A DNA stretch of 7,235 nt, from assembly GCA_045536015.1 (NCBI GenBank), contig JAZSMS010000156.1:1-7235 (forward strand), given 5' to 3'. Below the pieces are notes generated by a model. That model ran no database searches and was not told where the DNA came from. It saw only the letters and a program-made list of their open reading frames with translations. Numbering within the stretch: the stretch's first letter is position 1; every line of letters begins with the position of its first letter. Below are positions 1 to 5,896 of this stretch, in pieces. Origin of the DNA: JAZSMS01 sp045536015. GTDB lineage: Bacteria; Bacillota; Clostridia; Christensenellales; QALW01. The position numbers and the translations under genes are program-made.

Positions 1-25
1 AAAGTCTATCTCTGCATTTTTTTGT

Positions 26-303
26 TTAGCCAAACCATTATAGCTTGAACCAGCCTCAAACGGCTGAATTTAGGCATATTTATGCTTGTCGTCTTTATAA
101 GGCGACCTGCCTTATTGCATCCTTCGCGCCAAAATCTGCTCAAAATTGAGCCGTTTTTTCTCGGAGATTTTAAAATGATAAAATTTTTGTTTTAACAAGG
201 AAAAGTCCGCAGGTAATATCGGCAATATTATCAAGGGCTTTGACACAGTTAAAGCGTAAATTTTACATTTTAAAACTGATTAAAGCTACAATGGTTTGGC
301 TAA
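26..303. mobile_element. MITE-like element or structured intergenic repeat with 21-bp terminal inverted repeats
   Basis: Bases 26-46 and 283-303 are inverted repeats matching at 20 of 21 positions. The left copy contains TTAGCCAAACCATTATAGC, and the right copy is its complement with a single A/G change. The TTA at the left end and TAA at the right end fit insertion at a TA dinucleotide, although TA is also part of the repeat and so is not independent proof. Inside, 58-71 can pair with 143-156 (13 of 14). Smaller hairpins lie at 51-66, 88-106, 138-151 and 212-232. I see no open reading frame of meaningful size on either strand. The size, ends and lack of coding fit a non-autonomous miniature transposable element. 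A structured RNA or a species-specific intergenic repeat is the main alternative. Confidence 0.55.
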
Positions 304-335
304 TAAGCACTTAAAAAGAGATATTAAAGACAATA

Positions 336-342
336 TTCGACA
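336..342 (-). promoter_or_regulatory. Spo0A box (0A box) upstream of spo0A
   Basis: The plus strand reads TTCGACA, the exact complement of the 0A-box core TGTCGAA. On the minus strand it is preceded by a T-run (TTTTTTGTCGAATAT), as in good natural sites. It lies about 180 bases upstream of the proposed spo0A -35 element, so autoregulation of spo0A is plausible but the distance is long. A 7-base match can occur by chance in AT-rich DNA; the flanking T-run raises confidence. Confidence 0.45.
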
Positions 343-497
343 AAAAACGCGCTAAAAAGAGCAAAATTTTTTTCGCAAAAAAAACAATAAATTGGACAAA
401 AAAGAATAAAAAAGTATATAAGGATGATGATTTTCTAAAAAAATCGGTATAATTTTTAATACCAAGCAAATAATGTCATACGATTAATTGGTAAATA

Positions 498-513
498 TTG
501 ACAATATTGTTAA
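498..513. promoter_or_regulatory. Inverted repeat, possible operator of spo0A
   Basis: TTGACAATATTGTTAA is symmetrical at 14 of 16 positions around a perfect 10-base palindrome, ACAATATTGT (501-510). It ends 7 bases before the -35 element of the proposed spo0A promoter, a common place for an operator. It resembles TTGACATAACATTGTCAA at 7093-7110. The binding protein is unknown. Confidence 0.3.
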
Positions 514-520
514 ATTATGG

Positions 521-549
521 TTGCAAAAATGCTTGTCTTTTGCTAAAAT
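521..549 (+). promoter_or_regulatory. Sigma-A-type extended -10 promoter for spo0A
   Basis: The -35 is TTGCAA (521-526, 4 of 6 matches), then a 17-base spacer, then TAAAAT (544-549, 5 of 6) preceded by the extended -10 dinucleotide in TGC (541-543). Transcription would begin near 556, giving a leader of about 40 bases. That start lies downstream of the ATG at 550, which argues against that ATG as the gene start. The 8-mer ATGCTTGT occurs at 529-536 and 550-557, on both sides of the -10. Confidence 0.5.
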
Positions 550-582
550 ATGCTTGTAAAAAAAGTTCGAAGAAGAACAAAT

Positions 583-589
583 AGGGGAG
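583..589 (+). promoter_or_regulatory. Ribosome binding site that fixes the spo0A start at 598
   Basis: AGGGGAG lies 8 bases upstream of the ATG at 598. The in-frame ATG at 550 has no such site and would add 16 basic residues not found in Spo0A proteins, so 598 is the supported start. Confidence 0.8.
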
Positions 590-597
590 AAGAAAAA

Positions 598-1374
598 ATG
601 GAAAAGACGAAAATACTCATAATAGATGACAGTGCGGACACCCGTGACGAGTTAAGCGCGCTGATTGCATCAATAGAAGATGCCGAACTTATAGGCACTG
701 CGGCAAACGGAATTTGCGGAATTGATATGATAGAGCGGTTCTCACCCGACGTTATATTACTTGATATAATTATGCCTCAACTTGATGGCTTTGGCGTTAT
801 GGAGTATTTAAACGAGCACGATATGAATTGCAACATAATAATCGTGTCGGCGCTTACTCAGGAAAACTTTGTTATGCGCGCTCTTGAAATGGGTGCAAAA
901 TATTACATAGCAAAGCCGTTTGACAGCGAAAGTCTTAAAAGCCGTATTCTTGACATTATAGCCATAGGCAAAGGCATTATGCCTTCACGCAGAGTCTCGA
1001 TGATAAAAACGGGATTAGAGGCAAAATCAATTGATGAAAAGATAAGCAACGTATTTATCAGCATAGGAATTCCGGCACACATAAAGGGATACCATTTTCT
1101 CCGCCACGCAGTAAAGATGGTTGTTGAAAACCCCGATGCAATTAATAGAATTACAAAAGAACTTTACCCCGGCATTGCAAAGAGCTTTTCTACAAGTCCA
1201 AGTAAGGTAGAACGTGCAATACGTCACGCAATAGAGGTTGCCTGGACACGTGGAAGGATTGAGAACATAAATCAGGTGTTTGGATACAACGTTTATAATA
1301 AAAACGATAAGCCTACAAACGGCGAATTTATCGCACTTATTGCCGATAAGCTTATAATAGAAAAGACGGCTTAA
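598..1374 (+). CDS. spo0A: Stage 0 sporulation protein A, master response regulator
   Basis: Spo0A is the cytoplasmic transcription factor that, once phosphorylated, commits the cell to sporulation by binding 0A boxes. From the ATG at 598 the product has 258 residues, close to the usual 260-275. The receiver domain (about 1-120) shows every expected residue: acidic pair D10-D11, phospho-acceptor D56 in LLDIIMP, S84 and K106 in AKPF. After a short linker, the DNA-binding domain (about 145-258) carries the very conserved Spo0A signatures IGIPAHIKGYHFLRHA, SPSKVERAIRHAIEVAWTRG and KPTNGEFIALIADKL. The last of these and the recognition-helix segment are nearly diagnostic. The reading frame is intact. 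The gene follows its own promoter. spoIVB, which often precedes spo0A, is not in the bases shown. A 0A box upstream suggests autoregulation. Identification is secure. Confidence 0.98.
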   Translation: MEKTKILIIDDSADTRDELSALIASIEDAELIGTAANGICGIDMIERFSPDVILLDIIMPQLDGFGVMEYLNEHDMNCNIIIVSALTQENFVMRALEMGAKYYIAKPFDSESLKSRILDIIAIGKGIMPSRRVSMIKTGLEAKSIDEKISNVFISIGIPAHIKGYHFLRHAVKMVVENPDAINRITKELYPGIAKSFSTSPSKVERAIRHAIEVAWTRGRIENINQVFGYNVYNKNDKPTNGEFIALIADKLIIEKTA

Positions 1375-1449
1375 ATAAAAAAATTCACTTTTGCATAGCA
1401 AAAAAAGAATTGTGAAAAATAAGTAATATAAAAATGTTTAAAATTTTGC

Positions 1450-1478
1450 TTGCATTTTTATAATAAATACAATATAAT
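1450..1478 (+). promoter_or_regulatory. Probable promoter of the zinc-ribbon gene
   Basis: A perfect TATAAT -10 lies at 1473-1478, with a weak -35, TTGCAT (1450-1455), 17 bases upstream. A second TATAAT at 1459-1464 lacks a convincing -35. The leader would be about 25 bases and includes the ribosome site AGAGGTG (1496-1502) before the ATG at 1510. With no clear spo0A terminator, read-through from spo0A is also possible. Confidence 0.45.
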
Positions 1479-1509
1479 GTAGCAAGTATTAAAGCAGAGG
1501 TGAATTTAA

Positions 1510-1851
1510 ATGTATATAAAATGTCCCAGATGTATGCTTAACTATATAAACGCAGATACCGAGCAATATTGCAAGGTTTGCTTAGTTGATATGGGTAAGA
1601 TACAGGGCCAGCCCGAGCTGGATCTTGATGCAGAATACAAGCTTTGCCCCGAATGTGAAGAAAATTATCTTGAAGAGGGCGAGGATATCTGCTACGCTTG
1701 CAGAATTGAAAGAATGAAACGTGAAGGCAAGACTAATGAAGATACTTACGAAGAAAACGACGATATGCTTCCCGATTCAGTTGACGATTCTTTGGATGCT
1801 ATGGCAGAAATAGAAGAGGACGAAGAAGAGGAACAAGAGGAAGAAGAATAA
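1510..1851 (+). CDS. Small double zinc-ribbon protein with acidic tail, function unknown
   Basis: I do not recognise this 113-residue protein as a named family. It contains two treble-clef or zinc-ribbon-like modules: C5xxC8 with C21xxC24 (CPRC and CKVC), and C46xxC49 with C61xxC64 (CPEC and CYAC), spaced so that each could hold one zinc. A short basic stretch follows (RIERMKREGK, about 65-74). The remaining third, to residue 113, is strongly acidic and probably disordered, ending in a Glu-rich run. There is no signal peptide or membrane segment, so it should be cytoplasmic. The start is supported by AGAGGTG 7 bases upstream. It sits between spo0A and the convergent spoIIQ-like gene and ends 4 bases before a strong terminator. 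The zinc modules suggest binding to nucleic acid or protein. Any role in sporulation is inferred from position only. Confidence 0.85.
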   Translation: MYIKCPRCMLNYINADTEQYCKVCLVDMGKIQGQPELDLDAEYKLCPECEENYLEEGEDICYACRIERMKREGKTNEDTYEENDDMLPDSVDDSLDAMAEIEEDEEEEQEEEE

Positions 1852-1855
1852 GACG

Positions 1856-1882
1856 AAAGCCGATAGCATTGCTATCGGCTTT
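1856..1882. terminator. Intrinsic terminator shared by convergent genes
   Basis: AGCCGATAGC (1858-1867), loop ATT and GCTATCGGCT (1871-1880) form a perfect 10-bp stem, extended to 12 bp by flanking AA/TT. On the plus strand it is followed by TTTATCATTT and lies 4 bases after the zinc-ribbon gene. On the minus strand it lies just past the spoIIQ-like stop and is followed by the weaker tract TTCGTCTT. It is therefore probably bidirectional and stronger on the plus strand. Confidence 0.9.
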
Positions 1883-1884
1883 TA

Positions 1885-2571
1885 TCATTTGATAGAGCTT
1901 GAAAGGTAGGTTTGTGGGTTTACGGGAGCATCGTTTAAAAATACTTCAAAATGAAGATGCGCTCCGTCAGAAACCTCGCTTGCAGCACTAGCTCCAACGT
2001 AGCCTATTTCTTCACCGCGTAAAACACCGCTTCCAACCGCAACGTTTGGCGAAATTGAAGAAAGCGACGCGTAAACCGTTTTAAAGCCGTTATCGTGCTG
2101 GATAGTAACGGTGTTACCCATAAGCGCATCGTTTTCTATCGAAATAATTTCTCCATCAAGAACCGCAAAAACGCTTGCGCCTTCACTTGCGGCAAGGTCA
2201 ATGCCCACGTGCGTTTCCCAATGCTTTAAAGTATTGGAATAAAGCAAACTGTCTGAGGCATATCCTTTTAATACGCTTGCATCTTTAACTGGCAAAAGCA
2301 TTTTTTGTACTACTACCGTATTTTGCGAAACCTCGGCTTCTTCACTAGGGCTTTCGGGGGTAACCTCGCTTGGTGCCTGAACAGACTGCTGGTGTGTAGG
2401 CGTGGGCGTTTTAACGGCTTGTATAACCTCTTCCTGCTCTGCCGGCGAAATAAGTGAAACAGTAGCAACACCTGCAATAACGGCAAGCGAAGCAAGAGTT
2501 ATTGCCGTGGTTATTCTTGTAGATTTGCGTTTTTGCTTGTTTGATTTGTCTTTTATCGAACCTAAATTCAT
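1885..2571 (-). CDS. spoIIQ: SpoIIQ-like forespore protein with LytM (M23 peptidase) domain
   Basis: The 228-residue product has a basic N-terminus (about 1-19) and one membrane segment (about 20-42). A Pro/Glu/Thr-rich linker (about 43-85) and a LytM/M23 domain (about 90-225) follow, so the catalytic domain faces outside the forespore membrane. In known sporeformers SpoIIQ pairs with mother-cell SpoIIIAH across the intermembrane space and supports engulfment and forespore gene expression. Zinc-site residues are visible: H121 and D125 in THVGIDLAA, and H205-L-H207 in HLHFEV. The segment DSLLYSNTLKHWETH just before the first His is typical of SpoIIQ rather than of general M23 endopeptidases. 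The histidine usual in YxHLS of active enzymes is replaced (VYASLS, S169). The ribosome site GGAGGTG lies 7 bases before the ATG. A generic M23 peptidase is the alternative. The spo0A neighbour supports a sporulation role. Confidence 0.85.
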   Translation of the reverse strand: MNLGSIKDKSNKQKRKSTRITTAITLASLAVIAGVATVSLISPAEQEEVIQAVKTPTPTHQQSVQAPSEVTPESPSEEAEVSQNTVVVQKMLLPVKDASVLKGYASDSLLYSNTLKHWETHVGIDLAASEGASVFAVLDGEIISIENDALMGNTVTIQHDNGFKTVYASLSSISPNVAVGSGVLRGEEIGYVGASAASEVSDGAHLHFEVFLNDAPVNPQTYLSSSIK

Positions 2572-2590
2572 TTTTTAACACCTCCAAATT

Positions 2591-2620
2591 TAGTGTTGTG
2601 CCAAAAACAAGAAAATATAC
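2591..2620 (-). promoter_or_regulatory. Weak candidate forespore (sigma-F-like) promoter of spoIIQ
   Basis: Read on the minus strand: GTATA (2616-2620), 15 bases, then CACAACACTA (2591-2600). This matches the sigma-F -35 GYATA and the second half of the -10 GGnnAnAnTA, but lacks its GG. The implied start, near 2584, falls at the edge of the ribosome site GGAGGTG, which is uncomfortably close. Offered as a lead because spoIIQ genes are forespore-expressed. Confidence 0.25.
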
Positions 2621-2674
2621 AGAAAAATATGTAAAATTAATGAACAAATTTAAAAGTTTTTTTGACTGCTCATA

Positions 2675-2703
2675 TTGACATACTAATTTGGTTTTGCTAC
2701 AAT
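2675..2703 (+). promoter_or_regulatory. Strong sigma-A promoter of the glg operon
   Basis: A consensus TTGACA (2675-2680) is separated by exactly 17 bases from TACAAT (2698-2703), with the extended -10 TGC (2695-2697). Transcription should start near 2710, giving a leader of about 45 bases with the ribosome site GGAGGT (2745-2750). A partial copy of the -35, TTGACT, lies 13 bases upstream. The promoter points away from the divergent spoIIQ-like gene. Confidence 0.85.
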
Positions 2704-2754
2704 ATAGATAGGGATAATTTACCTTTAATTTAATAACATTTCACGGAGGTCTTA

Positions 2755-4653
2755 ATGGGAAAAGAAAATTTTACTAAAAGCAAGATGATAAGTGATTTTG
2801 ACCTTTATCTTATTTGCGAGGGAACACACAAAAATCTTGATGAAGTGCTTGGTGCAAGGCCGGTTGTCAATTCCGACGGCTTGGTAGAGGGTTATTACTT
2901 TGCAGTTTATGCACCTAGTGCAGTCAGCGTAAGCGTTGTTGGCGATTTTAACAGATGGAATCCTGATGCTGACGTAATGCAAAAAATTGATGAAACGAGT
3001 ATTTGGGAAAAGTATATACCGGATGTTCCGACGGGAATGTTATATAAATATTGCATAAAGACGCAAGACGGCAAGCTTTTATATAAAGCAGATCCAATGG
3101 CAAAATTTGCCGAGCTTCGCCCTGCAACTGCATCCAGAACTTATACCGATAACTATAAGTGGCACGACTTTGCATACCGTATCAAGCGTTCTAAGCCACA
3201 GGATAAAAATTCGCCTATGGCTATTTACGAGGTTCATCTCGGCTCGTGGATGCGCGGAGAAAATAACAAGATATTATCCTATCGCGAGGTTTGTGATGCG
3301 CTTGTTAAATTTTTAAAAGAAAACCGCTATACTCACGTTGAACTTATGCCTATTGCTGAGCATCCCTTTGATGGTTCGTGGGGATATCAGTGCACAGGAT
3401 ATTATGCACCAACCTCGCGCTACGGTACACCTGAAGATTTTAAATATTTTGTTGATACGCTTCATATAAATTCTATAGGAGTTATTTTGGACTGGGTTCC
3501 CGGACATTTTCCAAAGGACGAGCACGGACTTGCTTGCTTTGACGGAACCGCGCTTTATGAAAATCCTTCGCCCTTATCACATAGCGAAATCTGGGGAACG
3601 TATCAGTTTAACTTTGCATCGCCCTTTGTCCGTCAGTTCCTTATAAGCAATGCGCTTTATTGGTTAAAGGAATTTCATATCGACGGCTTGCGCGTTGACG
3701 CGGTAAGCAGTATAGTGTACCTTGATTATCAGCGCGAAAACGGTGTTTGGCAGCCCAATAAATTCGGCGGCAACGGCAATTTGGAGGGAATAGAATTCTT
3801 AAAGCAGTTAAATACCGCAGTATTTGAAGCATTCCCCGGCGCAATGATGATAGCTGAGGAGTCGGGCAACTTCCCGCTTGTAACGCATCCGGTTTCGCAA
3901 GGCGGCTTAGGCTTTTCGCATAAGTGGAATATGGGTTGGATGAACGACACGCTTAAGTATATGGAAACCGATGCGCTTTTCCGCAGCGGAATTCATAACA
4001 ATATGACGTTCTCGATGATGTATGCGTTTAACGAAAATTATATTCTTCCCATTTCGCACGATGAATGTGTTCATGGCAAAAAGAGCCTGCTTGATAAGAT
4101 GAGCGGCGATTATTACGAAAAGTTTGCTTCCGAAAAGGCATATTTGTCATATATGTTTGCGCACCCAGGTAAAAAGCTCTTGTTTATGGGCTGTGAAATC
4201 GGTCAGTTTATGGAGTGGCGCTATTATGAGCAAATTGAGTGGAAGCTTCTGCAGTACGAAACTCATCGTGGCTTATATCAATTTAATAAAGCACTTTTAA
4301 ATATGTACCATAACGAAAGTGCCCTCTGGGAAAAGGACGATTCGTGGGAAGGCTTTAAGTGGCTTAACGCAAACGATGCCAACCAAAGCGTGTTCTCGAT
4401 GGCAAGATTTTCGGAAGACGAAACGATTGTTGCGTTTATAAATATGACGCCCGTTGAACGCTTTGACTACTGGGCTTGCGCACCTGAAGGTGAGTACGAG
4501 CTTATATTAAACAGTGACGAAAAAGCCTTTGGCGGTAGCGGCAGTCTTGTATTTGATACGCTTGCTACCGATAACGAAAATGAGGAGTTCCCGAGCAGAG
4601 TGCGCGTAAACATTCCTCCGCTTTCAGCGTTGTTCTACAAGTTAAAAAAATAG
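2755..4653 (+). CDS. glgB: 1,4-alpha-glucan branching enzyme
   Basis: GlgB cuts an alpha-1,4-glucan chain and re-attaches the piece through an alpha-1,6 bond, creating the branches of glycogen in the cytoplasm. The 632-residue product has an N-terminal CBM48 domain (about 40-130, with VVGDFNRWNP), a GH13 catalytic barrel (about 160-520) and a C-terminal beta domain. All GH13 signatures are present: region I DWVPGHFP (D246-H251); region II DGLRVDAVSS with R313 and nucleophile D315; region III IAEES with acid/base E368; region IV LPISHDECVHGK with H435 and D436. In region IV a Cys (C438) stands where many GlgBs have Val (HDEVVHGK). The length fits the shorter GlgB type with one N-terminal CBM48. 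It is first in a glgBCD operon; the glgC ribosome site overlaps its stop codon. The identification is secure. Confidence 0.97.
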   Translation: MGKENFTKSKMISDFDLYLICEGTHKNLDEVLGARPVVNSDGLVEGYYFAVYAPSAVSVSVVGDFNRWNPDADVMQKIDETSIWEKYIPDVPTGMLYKYCIKTQDGKLLYKADPMAKFAELRPATASRTYTDNYKWHDFAYRIKRSKPQDKNSPMAIYEVHLGSWMRGENNKILSYREVCDALVKFLKENRYTHVELMPIAEHPFDGSWGYQCTGYYAPTSRYGTPEDFKYFVDTLHINSIGVILDWVPGHFPKDEHGLACFDGTALYENPSPLSHSEIWGTYQFNFASPFVRQFLISNALYWLKEFHIDGLRVDAVSSIVYLDYQRENGVWQPNKFGGNGNLEGIEFLKQLNTAVFEAFPGAMMIAEESGNFPLVTHPVSQGGLGFSHKWNMGWMNDTLKYMETDALFRSGIHNNMTFSMMYAFNENYILPISHDECVHGKKSLLDKMSGDYYEKFASEKAYLSYMFAHPGKKLLFMGCEIGQFMEWRYYEQIEWKLLQYETHRGLYQFNKALLNMYHNESALWEKDDSWEGFKWLNANDANQSVFSMARFSEDETIVAFINMTPVERFDYWACAPEGEYELILNSDEKAFGGSGSLVFDTLATDNENEEFPSRVRVNIPPLSALFYKLKK

Positions 4654-4663
4654 GAGAGTTTTT

Positions 4664-5896
4664 ATGCATAACCAAGAATGTGTAGCCATGCTTTTAGCTG
4701 GCGGTCAGGGCAGTCGTCTTGGTGCCCTAACAAAAGAAATAGCAAAACCCGCAGTCCCATTTGGCGGAAAATATAAAATCATTGACTTCCCTCTTAGCAA
4801 CTGTTCAAACTCGGGCATTTACACCGTCGGAGTTTTAACGCAGTATCGCCCACTTGAATTAAACACCTATATCGGTAGCGGTCAGTCGTGGGATATGGAC
4901 CGCTTGCACGGCGGTGCTTACGTGCTTCCACCCTACGTTTCGGGTAAAACGGGAGAGTGGTATAAGGGTACAGCCAACGCCATTTATCAGAATATGGAAT
5001 TTATTCAGCAGTTTAATCCCAAGTACGTGCTAGTGCTCTCGGGCGACCATATATATAAGATGGACTACCGTCGAATGTTAAATTCGCACAAGCAAAACAA
5101 TGCCGATGTTACTATAGCGGTGTTCAACGTACCTATCGAGGATGCTTCGCGCTATGGCATAATGTCAGCGGACGAAACGGGCAGAATTTACGATTTTGCC
5201 GAAAAGCCCGCCCAGCCTAAAAGCACTCTTGCCTCTATGGGTGTGTATATCTTCTCATGGGAAGTTTTGAAAAAATATTTAATTGCTGACGAAGCTAAAG
5301 AAAATTCAAGCAACGACTTTGGCAAAGACGTTATTCCCGCAATGCTTGCGGACAACCAGCGTATGTTTGCCTATGCCTTTGACGGTTATTGGAAAGACGT
5401 TGGAACGGTACATAGTCTTTGGGAAGCCAATATGGATCTTCTTGGCGAAAAACCTAATTTTGATTTATACAATGACGGTTGGCGAATTTATTCGCGCAAC
5501 CAAGGACTTCCGGGACATTATATCGCCCCGTGCGCAGAGGTTAAAAATTGCTGCATCACCGAAGGGTGTAAGGTTTACGGCAAGGTAGAACACAGCATTT
5601 TGTTCTCGGGCGCTGTTGTAGAAGAAGGTGCTGTTGTTAAGGATGCTGTCGTATTCCCGTTTACAACCATCAAGAAAAATGCAGTTGTCGATAAGGCAAT
5701 AATTTCAAGCCATAGCGTTATAGGTGAAGGTGCCTGTGTAGGCTCTGATGATCCTAACATTCCTTGGGTAAAGGATAAAATGTGTTCAGGGGGAATAACG
5801 CTTGTCAGCGAAAACGTTACCGTTGGGGCTTTCGTTCGCATTGGCAGAGAAATGATGATAGAACAGAATATCGAAGGAGGCGGTTTAAGTGAATGA
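4664..5896 (+). CDS. glgC: Glucose-1-phosphate adenylyltransferase, catalytic subunit
   Basis: GlgC makes ADP-glucose and pyrophosphate from ATP and glucose-1-phosphate, the committed step of bacterial glycogen synthesis. The 410-residue protein has a nucleotidyltransferase domain (about 5-260) and a C-terminal left-handed beta-helix of hexapeptide repeats (about 290-400). Visible motifs: nucleotide loop LLAGGQGSRL (10-19), KPAVPFGGKYKIIDFPLSN (28-46), WYKGTANAIYQN (99-110), catalytic D128 in LSGDHIYKMDY, E180-K181-P182 of the sugar-phosphate site, and GYWKDVGT (241-248). Nothing essential is missing. The start ATG has AGGAG 7 bases upstream, inside the glgB stop region. The end overlaps glgD by 8 bases, so the two subunits are probably translationally coupled. 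By precedent in Firmicutes it forms a mixed tetramer with GlgD. Confidence 0.97.
   Translation: MHNQECVAMLLAGGQGSRLGALTKEIAKPAVPFGGKYKIIDFPLSNCSNSGIYTVGVLTQYRPLELNTYIGSGQSWDMDRLHGGAYVLPPYVSGKTGEWYKGTANAIYQNMEFIQQFNPKYVLVLSGDHIYKMDYRRMLNSHKQNNADVTIAVFNVPIEDASRYGIMSADETGRIYDFAEKPAQPKSTLASMGVYIFSWEVLKKYLIADEAKENSSNDFGKDVIPAMLADNQRMFAYAFDGYWKDVGTVHSLWEANMDLLGEKPNFDLYNDGWRIYSRNQGLPGHYIAPCAEVKNCCITEGCKVYGKVEHSILFSGAVVEEGAVVKDAVVFPFTTIKKNAVVDKAIISSHSVIGEGACVGSDDPNIPWVKDKMCSGGITLVSENVTVGAFVRIGREMMIEQNIEGGGLSE
5874..5880 (+). promoter_or_regulatory. Ribosome binding site that fixes the GTG start of glgD
   Basis: AAGGAGG, a near-perfect Shine-Dalgarno sequence within the last codons of glgC (encoding part of EGG), lies 8 bases before the GTG at 5889. 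It supports the GTG over the next in-frame ATG at 5913, which would remove the first strand of the fold. Confidence 0.85.

Larger units (their letters stand above)
304..520. other. AT-rich, A-tract-rich regulatory spacer upstream of spo0A
   Basis: No gene is visible here. The stretch carries many runs of five or more A or T (for example 313-317, 342-347, 354-358, 367-373, 377-384, 398-403, 408-413, 437-443), several spaced about 10 or 20 bases apart, which can produce intrinsic curvature. It also holds a perfect Spo0A box (336-342), two sites at 6 of 7 matches (TTCGCAA at 372-378, TTGGACA at 392-398), a TAAAAAGAG repeat at 312-320 and 353-361, an isolated TATAAT at 448-453 with no good -35, and the inverted repeat TTGACAATATTGTTAA at 498-513. 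A regulatory role for the stretch as a whole is inferred. Confidence 0.5.

Noticed and set aside
448..453. Perfect TATAAT as a second spo0A promoter
   Set aside because: No recognisable -35 or extended -10 precedes it, and such hexamers are expected by chance in this AT-rich stretch.
498..503. TTGACA as the -35 of a spo0A promoter
   Set aside because: No acceptable -10 lies 16-18 bases downstream; it fits better as half of an inverted repeat.
550..597. In-frame ATG at 550 as the spo0A start
   Set aside because: It lies at or before the likely transcription start, has no ribosome site, and would add 16 basic residues absent from Spo0A proteins.
1027..1401. Minus-strand reading frame opposite spo0A
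   Set aside because: It mirrors the strongly conserved Spo0A coding sequence, has no ribosome site and shows no domain features.
1384..1416. Hairpin after spo0A as an intrinsic terminator
   Set aside because: The stem is A/T-rich and is followed by A-rich sequence rather than a T-tract on the plus strand.
1800..1851. Glu-rich tail of the zinc-ribbon protein as a frameshift or repeat artefact
   Set aside because: The frame ends naturally just before a strong terminator, and acidic tails are common in small zinc proteins.
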